This document shows positions 1-6,047 of a stretch of DNA of 7,346 bases, piece after piece. Source of the stretch: Bacteroidia bacterium (lineage in GTDB: Bacteria > Bacteroidota > Bacteroidia > Bacteroidales > Dysgonomonadaceae); the NCBI GenBank assembly GCA_030539475.1, contig JAUNRY010000106.1, positions 1 to 7,346 on the forward strand, written 5' to 3'. A program made the position numbers and the translations under genes. Below the pieces are notes generated by a model. The model was not told the DNA's origin, searched no databases, and saw only the letters and a program-made list of their open reading frames with translations. Every line of letters begins with the position of its first letter. The first letter of the stretch is position 1.

Positions 1-173
1 ACCTGAAACTTTCGCAAGCAAGGGCTGAAACCGTTAAAAAAGAACTCGTCCAGTCAGGCATTGACGCCAACAGGCTATCAGCCAAAGGCTACGGACAGGA
101 AAACCCAATTGCCGATAACGCCACAGAGGAAGGGAAGGCTAAAAACCGAAGAGTGGAGTTGGTGAAACGTTGA
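1..173 (+). CDS. OmpA-family C-terminal peptidoglycan-binding domain protein (3' end only)
   Basis: This is the final 56 codons of a gene that begins before the window; the reading frame starts at base 3 and ends at TGA 171-173. The peptide shows the closing half of the OmpA/MotB-like fold: an LSQARAETVKKEL helix, GIDANRLSAKGYG, then NPIADNATEEGKAKNRRVEL. The conserved asparagine and arginines of the NxxxxGxxxNRRVE signature are present; in this family the domain binds the diaminopimelate of peptidoglycan and tethers the outer membrane to the wall. The residue before the KNRRVE part is GKA rather than the more usual GRA, a mild change. What precedes the domain (beta-barrel, lipoprotein anchor, TPR or other repeats) lies outside the window, so the full protein could be an OmpA-like porin, a Pal-like lipoprotein or a larger multidomain envelope protein. 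Confidence 0.9.
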   Translation, partial: LKLSQARAETVKKELVQSGIDANRLSAKGYGQENPIADNATEEGKAKNRRVELVKR

Positions 174-187
174 CAAAAGTTTTGCAA

Positions 188-208
188 CAAAAAACAGTGT
201 TGTTTTTG
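188..208 (+). terminator. Weak AT-rich hairpin with T run after the OmpA-like gene
   Basis: Fifteen bases after the OmpA-like stop codon, AAAAAC (190-195) can pair with GTTTTT (202-207) around a six-base loop, so the 3' arm itself is a T run. The position fits a terminator, but the stem has only one G-C pair and would be unstable. The stronger inverted repeat at 235-285 may do the job instead. Confidence 0.25.
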
Positions 209-236
209 ATAGAGGTTGAAAAAGTACGTATATTTG
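205..236 (+). promoter_or_regulatory. Bacteroidetes-type promoter (-33 TTTG / -7 TATATTTG)
   Basis: TTTG at 205-208 and TATATTTG at 229-236 match the -33 and -7 elements used by the Bacteroidetes primary sigma factor (TTTG and TAnnTTTG), with a 20-base spacer, which is within the usual range. Transcription would start near 241-244 and give a leader of roughly 95 bases before the ATG at 339. The last two bases of the -7 element are also the first bases of an inverted repeat. Confidence 0.6.
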
Positions 237-285
237 TGCGTTAGGGTTCGTGAAACTTGGAAGAGACACGAACAATTAACGCACA
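235..285 (+). repeat. Long two-part inverted repeat between the -7 element and the membrane protein gene
   Basis: The outer arms TGTGCGTTA (235-243) and TAACGCACA (277-285) are perfect complements. The inner arms GTTCGTG (246-252) and CACGAAC (267-273) are also perfect complements. Between them lie a small internal loop (GG on one side, AAT on the other) and a 14-base apical loop (253-266). This gives 16 base pairs in total, and TTTTC follows directly. Read from the OmpA-like gene it could be a Rho-independent terminator; as DNA it could be an operator touching the promoter. If transcription starts near 242, most of the outer left arm would not be in the leader RNA, so a riboswitch-like role is less likely for the full structure. 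Confidence 0.65.
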
Positions 286-338
286 TTTTCAATTGATAAT
301 CAGAATATTATACAACAATCAACCAAAAATTATCCGTT

Positions 339-788
339 ATGGAAGACCTGAAAATAATTTACACGCTTTCTCAAAGAATTAAAATTCCGGCTCTGATTGC
401 CGGAGGATTTTTGTTTGCACTCTCGGTAGGGTTAAGTATTTTTCAGGCGTTGCAAGATACGTTCGATTTTTTCTTTTTCGTGGGAATCGCCGGCGCGGTT
501 ATCGGTTTATTGTTAATTCTCACAGTAACCATCTGGCAATCAAACCTTATTATAGAAATAGATAACGATGAGTTCAGAATGAAACTGCCCAACCAGCGCA
601 TCAACGGCTCCATATTCTGGGAATCGGTAACACAGCTCGGTATCGGATTGAGTTACCTTACATTAACTACCACCGGAACCAACTACAAAGTAGATTTGGG
701 AAACCTGAAATACAACGACATAAAAAAGATAAAAGCCAAACTGATTGAGGTTTGCGAAGCAAAAAGCATTCCGTATAGCAACGGGTAA
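339..788 (+). CDS. Small two-helix membrane protein of unknown function with a soluble C-terminal domain
   Basis: The 149-residue product has no family I can name with confidence. Residues about 17-36 and 44-66 are hydrophobic and separated by a short turn containing DTFDFFFF, giving a membrane hairpin. The remainder (67-149) is soluble and starts with alternating beta-like strands: NLIIEIDNDEFRMKL, then INGSIFWESVTQLGI, LSYLTLTTTG and NYKVDLGNL. It ends in a helix (YNDIKKIKAKLIEVCEAK). A membrane hairpin followed by strands, a W-E pair and a closing helix resembles bacterial PH-like membrane proteins, but that is an inference from pattern only. There is no signal peptide or catalytic motif. 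It is a single-gene unit: promoter and inverted repeat upstream, terminator-like hairpin at its stop, and der converging from the other strand. No clear Shine-Dalgarno precedes the ATG, which is common in this phylum. Confidence 0.8.
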   Translation: MEDLKIIYTLSQRIKIPALIAGGFLFALSVGLSIFQALQDTFDFFFFVGIAGAVIGLLLILTVTIWQSNLIIEIDNDEFRMKLPNQRINGSIFWESVTQLGIGLSYLTLTTTGTNYKVDLGNLKYNDIKKIKAKLIEVCEAKSIPYSNG

Positions 789-813
789 GGCGCTTGGGAA
801 CTCGCTTCACCCG
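782..813 (+). terminator. Rho-independent terminator overlapping the stop codon of the 339-788 gene
   Basis: CGGGTAAGGCG (782-792) pairs with CGCTTCACCCG (803-813), with one A/C mismatch and one G-T pair, around a 10-base loop. It is followed by GATTTATTTTT. The TAA stop (786-788) lies within the left arm. The T-rich tail is on the plus strand only, so it terminates the membrane-protein gene. It lies just past the der stop (816-818) on the other strand, but no T tract follows it in that direction. Confidence 0.6.
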
Positions 814-815
814 AT

Positions 816-2129
816 TTATTTTTCCCTGAAAAATACATTTATCGGCGTTCCGGTAAAATTCCAGTTTTCGCGCATCCGGTTTTCGATAAATCGCCTGTAA
901 GGCTCTTTTACCCATTGCGGCAAATTGCAGAAAAACACAAAAGAAGGAACCTGAGTATTAGGCAACTGCGTGATGTATTTCACTTTAACGTATTTTCCTT
1001 TGTGTGCCGGCGGCGGCGTTCGCTCTATGATGGGAAGCATCACCTCGTTGAGTTTGTGGGTGGGCACTTTTTGTTTTTTGTTCCGATACACCTCTTTAGC
1101 CAAATCCATCACTTTCAGGATGCGTTGCTTGGTGATGGCCGAGCCGAAGATAATGGGAAAATCGGTAAAAGGGGCAAACCGTTCGCGGATGATTTTCTCG
1201 AAATTCTTTATCAGCATACTGTCTTTATCTTCCACCAAATCCCATTTATTGACGAAAACAATCAGTCCTTTCCGGTTTTTTTGGATAAGGGAGAAAATGT
1301 TTAAGTCCTGGCTTTCGATTCCCCGCGTAGCATCAACCATAAGCACGCACACATCCGCTTCTTCAATGGCGCGGATGGAACGAATAACCGAAAAATATTC
1401 CAAATCTTCCGTTACTTTCCCTTTTTTACGGATTCCGGCCGTATCGATGAGGTAGAAATCCATTCCGAACTTGTTGTACCGGGTGTAAATGGAATCGCGT
1501 GTGGTTCCGGCAATCTCGGTAACTATATTGCGTTCTTCGCCCATTAAGGCGTTTACAATAGACGATTTTCCGGCGTTGGGACGTCCCACAACGGCAAATT
1601 TGGGGATATCTTCCAACTCGTCCTCTTCGCCATCTTTCTTGAAAAGCGACACAACATGATCCAACAAATCGCCCGTACCCGAACCATTGATGGCGGATAT
1701 GGAAAACGGATCTCCCAGCCCCAGCGTGTAAAACTCGGCCGATTGATGCCCCAGCGCGTGGTTATCGGCTTTGTTTGCCACCACCACCACCGGTTTTCCG
1801 GAGCGGCGAAGCAATTGCGCCACGCTGTTGTCTAAATCGGTAAGCCCGTTCATCACATCCACAACAAACAAGATAACATCGGCTTCCTCCACCGCTATTT
1901 GCACCTGCTTGTTTATTTCGTCCTCCATTATATCATCGGAGTTAACCACCCAACCGCCGGTATCGACCAACGAAAAATCTTGTCCGTTCCAGTTTACTTT
2001 TCCGTACAAACGATCGCGCGTGGTGCCCGACACATCGGTAACAATAGCCTGGCGGCTCTGCGTTAACCGATTAAACAACATAGACTTACCCACATTTGGA
2101 CGTCCTACAATGGCTACTAAGTTTTGCAT
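816..2129 (-). CDS. der: Ribosome biogenesis GTPase Der (EngA), double G-domain
   Basis: The protein has 437 residues, the usual size for Der, an essential GTPase that assists 50S subunit maturation in the cytoplasm. Two tandem GTPase domains are complete. The first has P-loop GRPNVGKS (9-16), DTGG (56-59), NKAD (119-122) and a SAI-type G5 near 145. The second has GRPNAGKS (182-189), DTAG (229-232), NKWD (294-297) and a GSAI-type G5 near 330. An acidic linker (about 165-175) joins them, and a KH-like domain (about 350-437) ends the protein, with the phylum-typical stretch around TQLPNTQVPSF. The start at 2127-2129 places the P-loop at the standard distance from the N terminus. Residue 17 after the first P-loop is Met, where Thr is common. 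It lies 87 bases downstream of era on the same strand and is probably co-transcribed; I see no TAnnTTTG in the gap. Confidence 0.98.
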   Translation of the reverse strand: MQNLVAIVGRPNVGKSMLFNRLTQSRQAIVTDVSGTTRDRLYGKVNWNGQDFSLVDTGGWVVNSDDIMEDEINKQVQIAVEEADVILFVVDVMNGLTDLDNSVAQLLRRSGKPVVVVANKADNHALGHQSAEFYTLGLGDPFSISAINGSGTGDLLDHVVSLFKKDGEEDELEDIPKFAVVGRPNAGKSSIVNALMGEERNIVTEIAGTTRDSIYTRYNKFGMDFYLIDTAGIRKKGKVTEDLEYFSVIRSIRAIEEADVCVLMVDATRGIESQDLNIFSLIQKNRKGLIVFVNKWDLVEDKDSMLIKNFEKIIRERFAPFTDFPIIFGSAITKQRILKVMDLAKEVYRNKKQKVPTHKLNEVMLPIIERTPPPAHKGKYVKVKYITQLPNTQVPSFVFFCNLPQWVKEPYRRFIENRMRENWNFTGTPINVFFREK

Positions 2130-2159
2130 ATATTTTTTTGAGACTATCAGACAAAAGCG

Positions 2160-2178
2160 ATTAGACTTTTAGCCTAAT
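2160..2178 (-). other. Short hairpin in the era-der intergenic region
   Basis: Read on the minus strand, ATTAGGCT pairs with AGTCTAAT (one G-T pair) around an AAA loop, giving an 8-bp stem. It stands 38 bases after the era stop and about 30 bases before the der ATG. The sequence after it (CGCTTTTGTC) has only four T in a row, so it would be a weak terminator at best. A partial attenuator or an RNA processing/stability element between two co-transcribed genes is possible. The rest of the gap is AT-rich with no recognisable element. Confidence 0.35.
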
Positions 2179-2216
2179 GAGTTTGATTTTTTATTTGTAA
2201 TTGATAATTGGTAATT

Positions 2217-3113
2217 TTACTCCAATTTGTACCCGAATCTTTTGAGCAGGTTATCGCGGTTTCGCCAGTCTTTTTCCACTTTCACATAAAGTTGCAGATA
2301 CACTTTCTTCTCGAAAAACCGTTCGATATCTTTCCGTGCCATCGTGCCGAGGCGTTTCAACGATTCGCCTTTGTGCCCAATTACGATTCCTTTTTGCGTA
2401 TCGCGCTCCACCATAATTATGGCGCGAATGCGAATGATATCCGGTTCTTCCTTGAACTCTTCCACAACGGTTTCGATGGAATACGGAACCTCTTTCTGAT
2501 AAAGCAGCAAGGCCTTTTCGCGAATAATTTCGCTGACGAAAAAGCGAGCGGGCTTGTCCGTCAGCGCGTCTTTCTCGAAATAGGGCGGCGATTCGGGCAG
2601 AAGCTCCAAAACGCGTTTCTGAACCACATCTACACTGAAATTATTAAGCGCCGATATGGGATAAATTTCCGCCTTGGGAAGCAATTCGCTCCACGTTTCA
2701 ACCAACACCTCAAGCTCTGCTTGCGTGGTTTGGTCTATTTTATTGATGAGCAGCAAAACCGGCAGGTTTAGTTGTTGCACTTTCGAAAGAAACTCATCGT
2801 TTTTATCTATTTTCTCCACCACGTCGGTAACATAGAGCAACACATCGGCGTCATCCAACGCAGAAAGCGAGAAATTGAGCATCTGCTCCTGCAATTTATA
2901 ATTCGGCTGCAACACGCCGGGCGTATCGGAATACACTACCTGGTATTCGGGCGTATTCACAATGCCGATAATCCGGTGGCGCGTGGTTTGCGATTTTGCC
3001 GTGATAATGGATATTTTCTCTCCAACCAAACGGTTCATCAGCGTGGATTTTCCCACGTTGGGATTGCCCACGATGTTTACAAAGCCGGAACGGTGGTGAT
3101 TTTGTTGCTGCAT
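2217..3113 (-). CDS. era: GTPase Era, 16S rRNA-binding ribosome assembly factor
   Basis: The 298-residue product has the standard Era length and architecture. The N-terminal G domain carries P-loop GNPNVGKS (16-23), the switch I region TTRHRI (43-48), DTPG (63-66), NKID (124-127) and SAL (154-156). The C-terminal KH domain (about 200-298) contains the RNA-binding GHKGESLKRLG loop (246-256). Era binds the 3' end of 16S rRNA and supports late 30S assembly, in the cytoplasm and near the membrane. The ATG at 3111-3113 puts the P-loop after a short, phylum-typical N terminus (SGFVNIVGNPNVGKS). A -7 promoter element lies about 55 bases upstream, and der follows downstream, so era and der look like a ribosome-assembly operon. 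In many Bacteroidales, as I recall, fabH directly precedes era; here a phosphoesterase gene does. Confidence 0.98.
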   Translation of the reverse strand: MQQQNHHRSGFVNIVGNPNVGKSTLMNRLVGEKISIITAKSQTTRHRIIGIVNTPEYQVVYSDTPGVLQPNYKLQEQMLNFSLSALDDADVLLYVTDVVEKIDKNDEFLSKVQQLNLPVLLLINKIDQTTQAELEVLVETWSELLPKAEIYPISALNNFSVDVVQKRVLELLPESPPYFEKDALTDKPARFFVSEIIREKALLLYQKEVPYSIETVVEEFKEEPDIIRIRAIIMVERDTQKGIVIGHKGESLKRLGTMARKDIERFFEKKVYLQLYVKVEKDWRNRDNLLKRFGYKLE

Positions 3114-3166
3114 ATATTTTCCGCTAAATCCTCTCTACACAAAGTGAAAAGGATTTTATTAAGGTG

Positions 3167-3174
3167 CAAAGATA
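3167..3174 (-). promoter_or_regulatory. Bacteroidetes -7 promoter element upstream of era
   Basis: On the minus strand the sequence reads TATCTTTG, an exact TAnnTTTG, flanked as TTG-TATCTTTG-CACC. Transcription would start near 3160, giving a leader of about 45-50 bases before the era ATG. No clear TTTG lies at the expected -33 distance, so strength is uncertain. The rest of the 139-base gap (3114-3252) shows no convincing terminator for the upstream phosphoesterase gene. Confidence 0.5.
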
Positions 3175-3252
3175 CAATTTTTTCGGGTGTTTCGGCTCTC
3201 ACGTCGAAATAACTTGCGTGGTTTTGTTGTGCCGATTTTGAGTGAGAATATG

Positions 3253-5100
3253 TTACCGAATTGCCAATTTCACCAACTTCCCGTCCATGGCCGAAACATA
3301 CAACTCACCGTTATCGGCAGGTAAAATCATATTGATAAGCCCGTTGGAGACGCGGTATTTCCACAAAAACGCGCCGTCGGAAGCGCGATAGGCGTAAATC
3401 AATCCTTTGTCGGTTGGCGCGTAAACCACGCCGTTTTTCTCCACCACGGGTGTGGGCGCGAGTTCGTATCCCATATCTTCGCCGGAAGAAATCCATTTTA
3501 TTTTCCGTTCGGGAACCGTAGCGTCGATGGCGAGGATTTGGCCGTCCATTGTTTTGGCGTAAACCGTATTGCCGTCTTCCGAAATACCGATAGATTCGCG
3601 CACTCTGTTTTCGAGGTCGTTAAACCGCCAAACAACTTCGCCGGTTTTTTCCTCCAAAACCGTCATAAATCGGTCGGGCGAAGCCAAATAAATGCGCGAA
3701 TGCGTGAGAACGGGAACTACTTGTGCAGGAGAAAACATCCGGTTAGAATGTCCGTTGTTCCAAATCCACCGCGATTTTCCGGTTTCGATATCGAGCGCGT
3801 AAAATTCGTTTCCCCAACTTCCGAAAAACAGCACGCCGTTTTTCACCAACGGGCGTGTTACCACGAAGTTATCCACGCTGTCAAACGCCCAAACCAATTT
3901 TCCGGTATTCACGTTCCAAGCGCGGCAAACGCCATCGCCTCCGGCAAGCATCACGTTGTCATCGATGCAGGCGGGCGACGATACTATGGGTTTATCGGTT
4001 TTCAATTGGTGTAGTAATTTGCCGTTATTTGCATTCAATCCGTAAAGATACGCATCAGTCGAAGCGCACCAAACCGTGTTTTGATGCACGGTAGGCGTGG
4101 AATAAATTTTGCCGCCGGTTTTGTACGTCCAAACCGTGTTGCCGTTGTTGGTATTTGCCGCTTTAATTTCTCCGGCGGTGTTGGTGTAAATCAATTTATC
4201 GCCGAAAAGATACATTCCGCTGCCCATGTCGCTCGCTTCCTGCACGCTCCACACTTCCGATACGAAAAGATGATTTTGATTGCCGGAAAAATCGGGACGC
4301 GGCGGATTTTCTTCCCATTGCGGACGGTTTTGAGTGGAATAGCTCAGCCAGGGCGGCAACGTATCGCCCGAAACCACGCGCTCCTGAAATACAATTGAAT
4401 CGGCAGTTACCGTGATGATGTTATAACCGCCGGCATCTTGTTTTGCACGGAGATTGGAGCGGCACATGGCGGCATTCACGCCTTCAAAATTCATGGCCCG
4501 GTTATTGTGTCCGTGCCCGCAAAGCATCAGCTGCACGTTGTACGGGCGCAGGGCATCCATCACTTCAAACCAGTTGTTGAGCGAGTTATCCATGGGATAG
4601 TGGTTCACGTAAATTATCGGTGTATCGGTATCGGTTTTCTCCAGTTCATCGAAAAACCACGTCAGGTTTTCGCGCGGAATTTGCCCCGGGCTCATCCGCA
4701 TATTCGGCCCCGAGGCCAGCCCGATAAACTTGTAACCGCCATACTCAAAACCGAAGGTTTCGCCGCCGAAAACGCGTAGAAAATCGTTTGTTCCGCTTTC
4801 CGACCAGTTGGAATCGTGGTTTCCGGGAATGATGTAATAGGGAACTTTTAAATCCTCCAACAGGCATTTTGCCGTGCGCAACTCGTTGTAAGAACCAAAT
4901 TCGGTTACGTCGCCCGACACAATTGCGAAAGCAATATCCGGCTGTGAGTTAATATCGTTGACCGTTCGGTATAAATCTTCATCGTTGTTGGGGCTGCCGA
5001 TGTGGGTATCGGTTATCAGTGCGAACTTGAACGGTTGTGATTGAACGTGAACCGTTAATCCGAGAAAGCAAAACAAAAGTAAAAGTAGTTTCTTCATCAT
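3253..5100 (-). CDS. Exported calcineurin-like metallophosphoesterase fused to a PQQ-like beta-propeller
   Basis: From the ATG at 5098-5100 the protein has 615 residues. An N-terminal signal peptide (MMKKLLLLLFCFLGLTVHVQSQ) predicts export. A complete metallophosphoesterase domain follows (about 24-245). It has the metal-binding motifs DTH (31-33), SGD (62-64), GNHD (93-96), NHYP (166-169) and GHGHN (195-199). The C-terminal half (about 275-615) is a PQQ/quinoprotein-type propeller. At least seven blade-end repeats of the form xG-xx-W-x are visible, for example GNTVWTY, GKLVWAF, GKSRWIW, GEVVWRF and GAFLWKY. The substrate is unknown; the propeller may bind it or a partner. An upstream in-frame ATG at 5125-5127 would give 624 residues and overlap the esterase stop as ATGA. 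I prefer 5100 because GGAG (5106-5109) sits five bases before it and the signal peptide then begins at residue 1; the ATG at 5097 is nearly as good. It is the second gene of a unit with the esterase. Confidence 0.92.
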   Translation of the reverse strand: MMKKLLLLLFCFLGLTVHVQSQPFKFALITDTHIGSPNNDEDLYRTVNDINSQPDIAFAIVSGDVTEFGSYNELRTAKCLLEDLKVPYYIIPGNHDSNWSESGTNDFLRVFGGETFGFEYGGYKFIGLASGPNMRMSPGQIPRENLTWFFDELEKTDTDTPIIYVNHYPMDNSLNNWFEVMDALRPYNVQLMLCGHGHNNRAMNFEGVNAAMCRSNLRAKQDAGGYNIITVTADSIVFQERVVSGDTLPPWLSYSTQNRPQWEENPPRPDFSGNQNHLFVSEVWSVQEASDMGSGMYLFGDKLIYTNTAGEIKAANTNNGNTVWTYKTGGKIYSTPTVHQNTVWCASTDAYLYGLNANNGKLLHQLKTDKPIVSSPACIDDNVMLAGGDGVCRAWNVNTGKLVWAFDSVDNFVVTRPLVKNGVLFFGSWGNEFYALDIETGKSRWIWNNGHSNRMFSPAQVVPVLTHSRIYLASPDRFMTVLEEKTGEVVWRFNDLENRVRESIGISEDGNTVYAKTMDGQILAIDATVPERKIKWISSGEDMGYELAPTPVVEKNGVVYAPTDKGLIYAYRASDGAFLWKYRVSNGLINMILPADNGELYVSAMDGKLVKLAIR

Positions 5101-5105
5101 CTTAT

Positions 5106-5109
5106 CTCC
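5106..5109 (-). promoter_or_regulatory. Shine-Dalgarno GGAG deciding the phosphoesterase start
   Basis: On the minus strand GGAG is followed by ATAAG and then ATGATGAAG. The spacing is five bases to the ATG at 5100 and eight to the one at 5097, both suitable. It lies inside the extra nine codons that the alternative upstream start (5127) would translate. Since ribosome binding sites are often absent in this phylum, it is supporting evidence only. Confidence 0.5.
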
Positions 5110-5123
5110 GTGCAGTTCTGTGC

Positions 5124-5960
5124 TCATCTCTGTGAACTCTGTGTAACACTCCTAAAATACTCATTAAAAAACAACATTTGATACTTTACGGCGTTCGCCC
5201 AATATTCCCAATTGTGTACGCCGGGGCGGGAAATGAAATCGTGCGGAATATTTCTGTAAAGAAGTTCTTTGTGCAACTTCACATTCACGTCGTAAAAGAA
5301 ATCTCCGGTTCCGCAATCGATTATAATTTTGATGGAGTTTGGAGTCAAAAGGTGTAATTGGTTCATCACGGTATGCTGCTCCCACCGTTCGGGAAAATCG
5401 CGTTGCGTGCCCAATCGTTTTGCCATATCCCAGTTGTTGGGAAAGGGACGAATATCTACTCCGCCGCTCATGCTTCCGCAAGCGCCAAATACATCCTGAT
5501 GGCGAAAACCCAGATACAGCCCACCGTGTCCGCCCATACTTAAACCGGTTATGGCGCGGCCTTCCCGTTTTCCGATAGTTTTGTAATTTTCATCTACCCA
5601 ATCTATCAACTCTTCCGACACAAATGTTTCGAACATAAATCCAGAATCAACCGGGCTGTCGAAATACCAGCTTCCATAAGCTCCATCGGGACAAATAATA
5701 ATCATGTTATACAAATCGGCCAGCTCTTTCACCGCGGGCGCTTTGTTAACCCAGCCGCCATAGTTATCGCTGTAACCGTGCAGCAAATACAGGACGGGAA
5801 ATTCCGAGTTTCCGGCATACGAATCGGGAGTTATTACCACCGTTTTAATTTCTTTTTTCATGGAAGGGCTTAACACCATCACCGTATCCACTTTTGATGC
5901 GTAAAGCACTACTGATAAACCAATTAAAAACAAACAGCTAAATATAAGACGTTTTGACAT
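5124..5960 (-). CDS. Exported alpha/beta-hydrolase esterase (esterase D / feruloyl-esterase-like family)
   Basis: The 278-residue product starts with a signal-like segment: basic SKR, then a hydrophobic run to about residue 20 ending LYA. It should therefore be exported. The mature part has the PF00756-type esterase fold. Visible features are VLYLLHGYSDN (57-66, oxyanion-hole HG), the nucleophile elbow GLSMGG (139-144, Ser141), a probable acid in DCGTGDFF (Asp220) and the catalytic His249 in PGVHNWEYW. The length is normal for single-domain members, which include S-formylglutathione hydrolase, mycolyltransferase-like, feruloyl and acetyl-xylan esterases. Export argues against the cytoplasmic formylglutathione enzyme. 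The substrate cannot be told from sequence; removal of acyl groups from polysaccharides is a reasonable guess. It has its own -7 element 20 bases upstream and is followed directly by the phosphoesterase-propeller gene, so the two probably form one transcript. Confidence 0.92.
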   Translation of the reverse strand: MSKRLIFSCLFLIGLSVVLYASKVDTVMVLSPSMKKEIKTVVITPDSYAGNSEFPVLYLLHGYSDNYGGWVNKAPAVKELADLYNMIIICPDGAYGSWYFDSPVDSGFMFETFVSEELIDWVDENYKTIGKREGRAITGLSMGGHGGLYLGFRHQDVFGACGSMSGGVDIRPFPNNWDMAKRLGTQRDFPERWEQHTVMNQLHLLTPNSIKIIIDCGTGDFFYDVNVKLHKELLYRNIPHDFISRPGVHNWEYWANAVKYQMLFFNEYFRSVTQSSQR

Positions 5961-5979
5961 TGCAGTATAAATTTTTTTC

Positions 5980-5987
5980 CAAAGTTA
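5980..5987 (-). promoter_or_regulatory. Bacteroidetes -7 element for the esterase-phosphoesterase unit
   Basis: The minus strand reads TAACTTTG, an exact TAnnTTTG, 19 bases before the esterase ATG. The predicted start would be near 5973, leaving a leader of only about 13 bases. The nearest upstream TTTG (6012-6015, minus) is 24 bases away, longer than the usual 19-21, so the -33 match is poor. Confidence 0.5.
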
Positions 5988-6039
5988 CAAAAAAAGAATG
6001 TTTTTAACGCGCAAATACCACTTTCAAGATTTTTTTTGT

Positions 6040-6047
6040 TAACTTTG
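6040..6047 (+). promoter_or_regulatory. Bacteroidetes -7 element for the MscS-acetyltransferase unit
   Basis: TAACTTTG matches TAnnTTTG exactly and lies 29 bases before the channel gene ATG, predicting a start near 6053 and a leader of about 20-25 bases. No TTTG occurs at the ideal -33 distance; TTTC at 6022-6025 is the closest match, 14 bases away, so it may be a weak or activator-dependent promoter. Confidence 0.5.

Larger units (their letters stand above)
5980..6047. repeat. Inverted repeat spanning the divergent promoters
   Basis: The left arm CAAAGTTACAAAAAAA (5980-5995) is the reverse complement of the right arm TTTTTTTGTTAACTTTG (6031-6047) except for one extra T in the right arm. The arms are separated by 35 bases, and each contains the -7 element of one of the two divergent genes. 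Part of the symmetry simply comes from both promoters sharing TAACTTTG, but the poly-A/T extension adds eight more matching bases. Confidence 0.6.

Noticed and set aside
970..1455. 161-codon open frame on the plus strand inside der
   Set aside because: It is antisense to the second G domain of an unmistakable Der protein, and its translation has no recognisable domain. Open antisense frames are expected from the codon bias.
291..2208. Shared AT-rich 10-mer AATTGATAAT at 291-300 and 2199-2208
   Set aside because: Short, AT-rich and in two unrelated gaps; two copies are not enough to call a repeat family.
2208..3212. Two plus-strand open frames (187 and 146 codons) opposite era
   Set aside because: They lie opposite conserved Era motifs, have no family resemblance, and the second runs into the era promoter region.
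3197..3247. TCTCAC ... GTGAGA inverted repeat after the phosphoesterase stop
   Set aside because: A 6-bp stem with a 39-base loop and no T tract is not a convincing terminator and is likely by chance.
3538..4779. Several plus-strand open frames opposite the phosphoesterase-propeller gene
   Set aside because: The minus-strand protein shows continuous motifs and repeats across the whole stretch; the opposite frames are low-complexity shadows rich in Arg and His.
5124..5960. Esterase as S-formylglutathione hydrolase of formaldehyde detoxification
   Set aside because: The fold is shared, but the signal-like N terminus and the absence of a neighbouring glutathione-dependent dehydrogenase gene argue against it.
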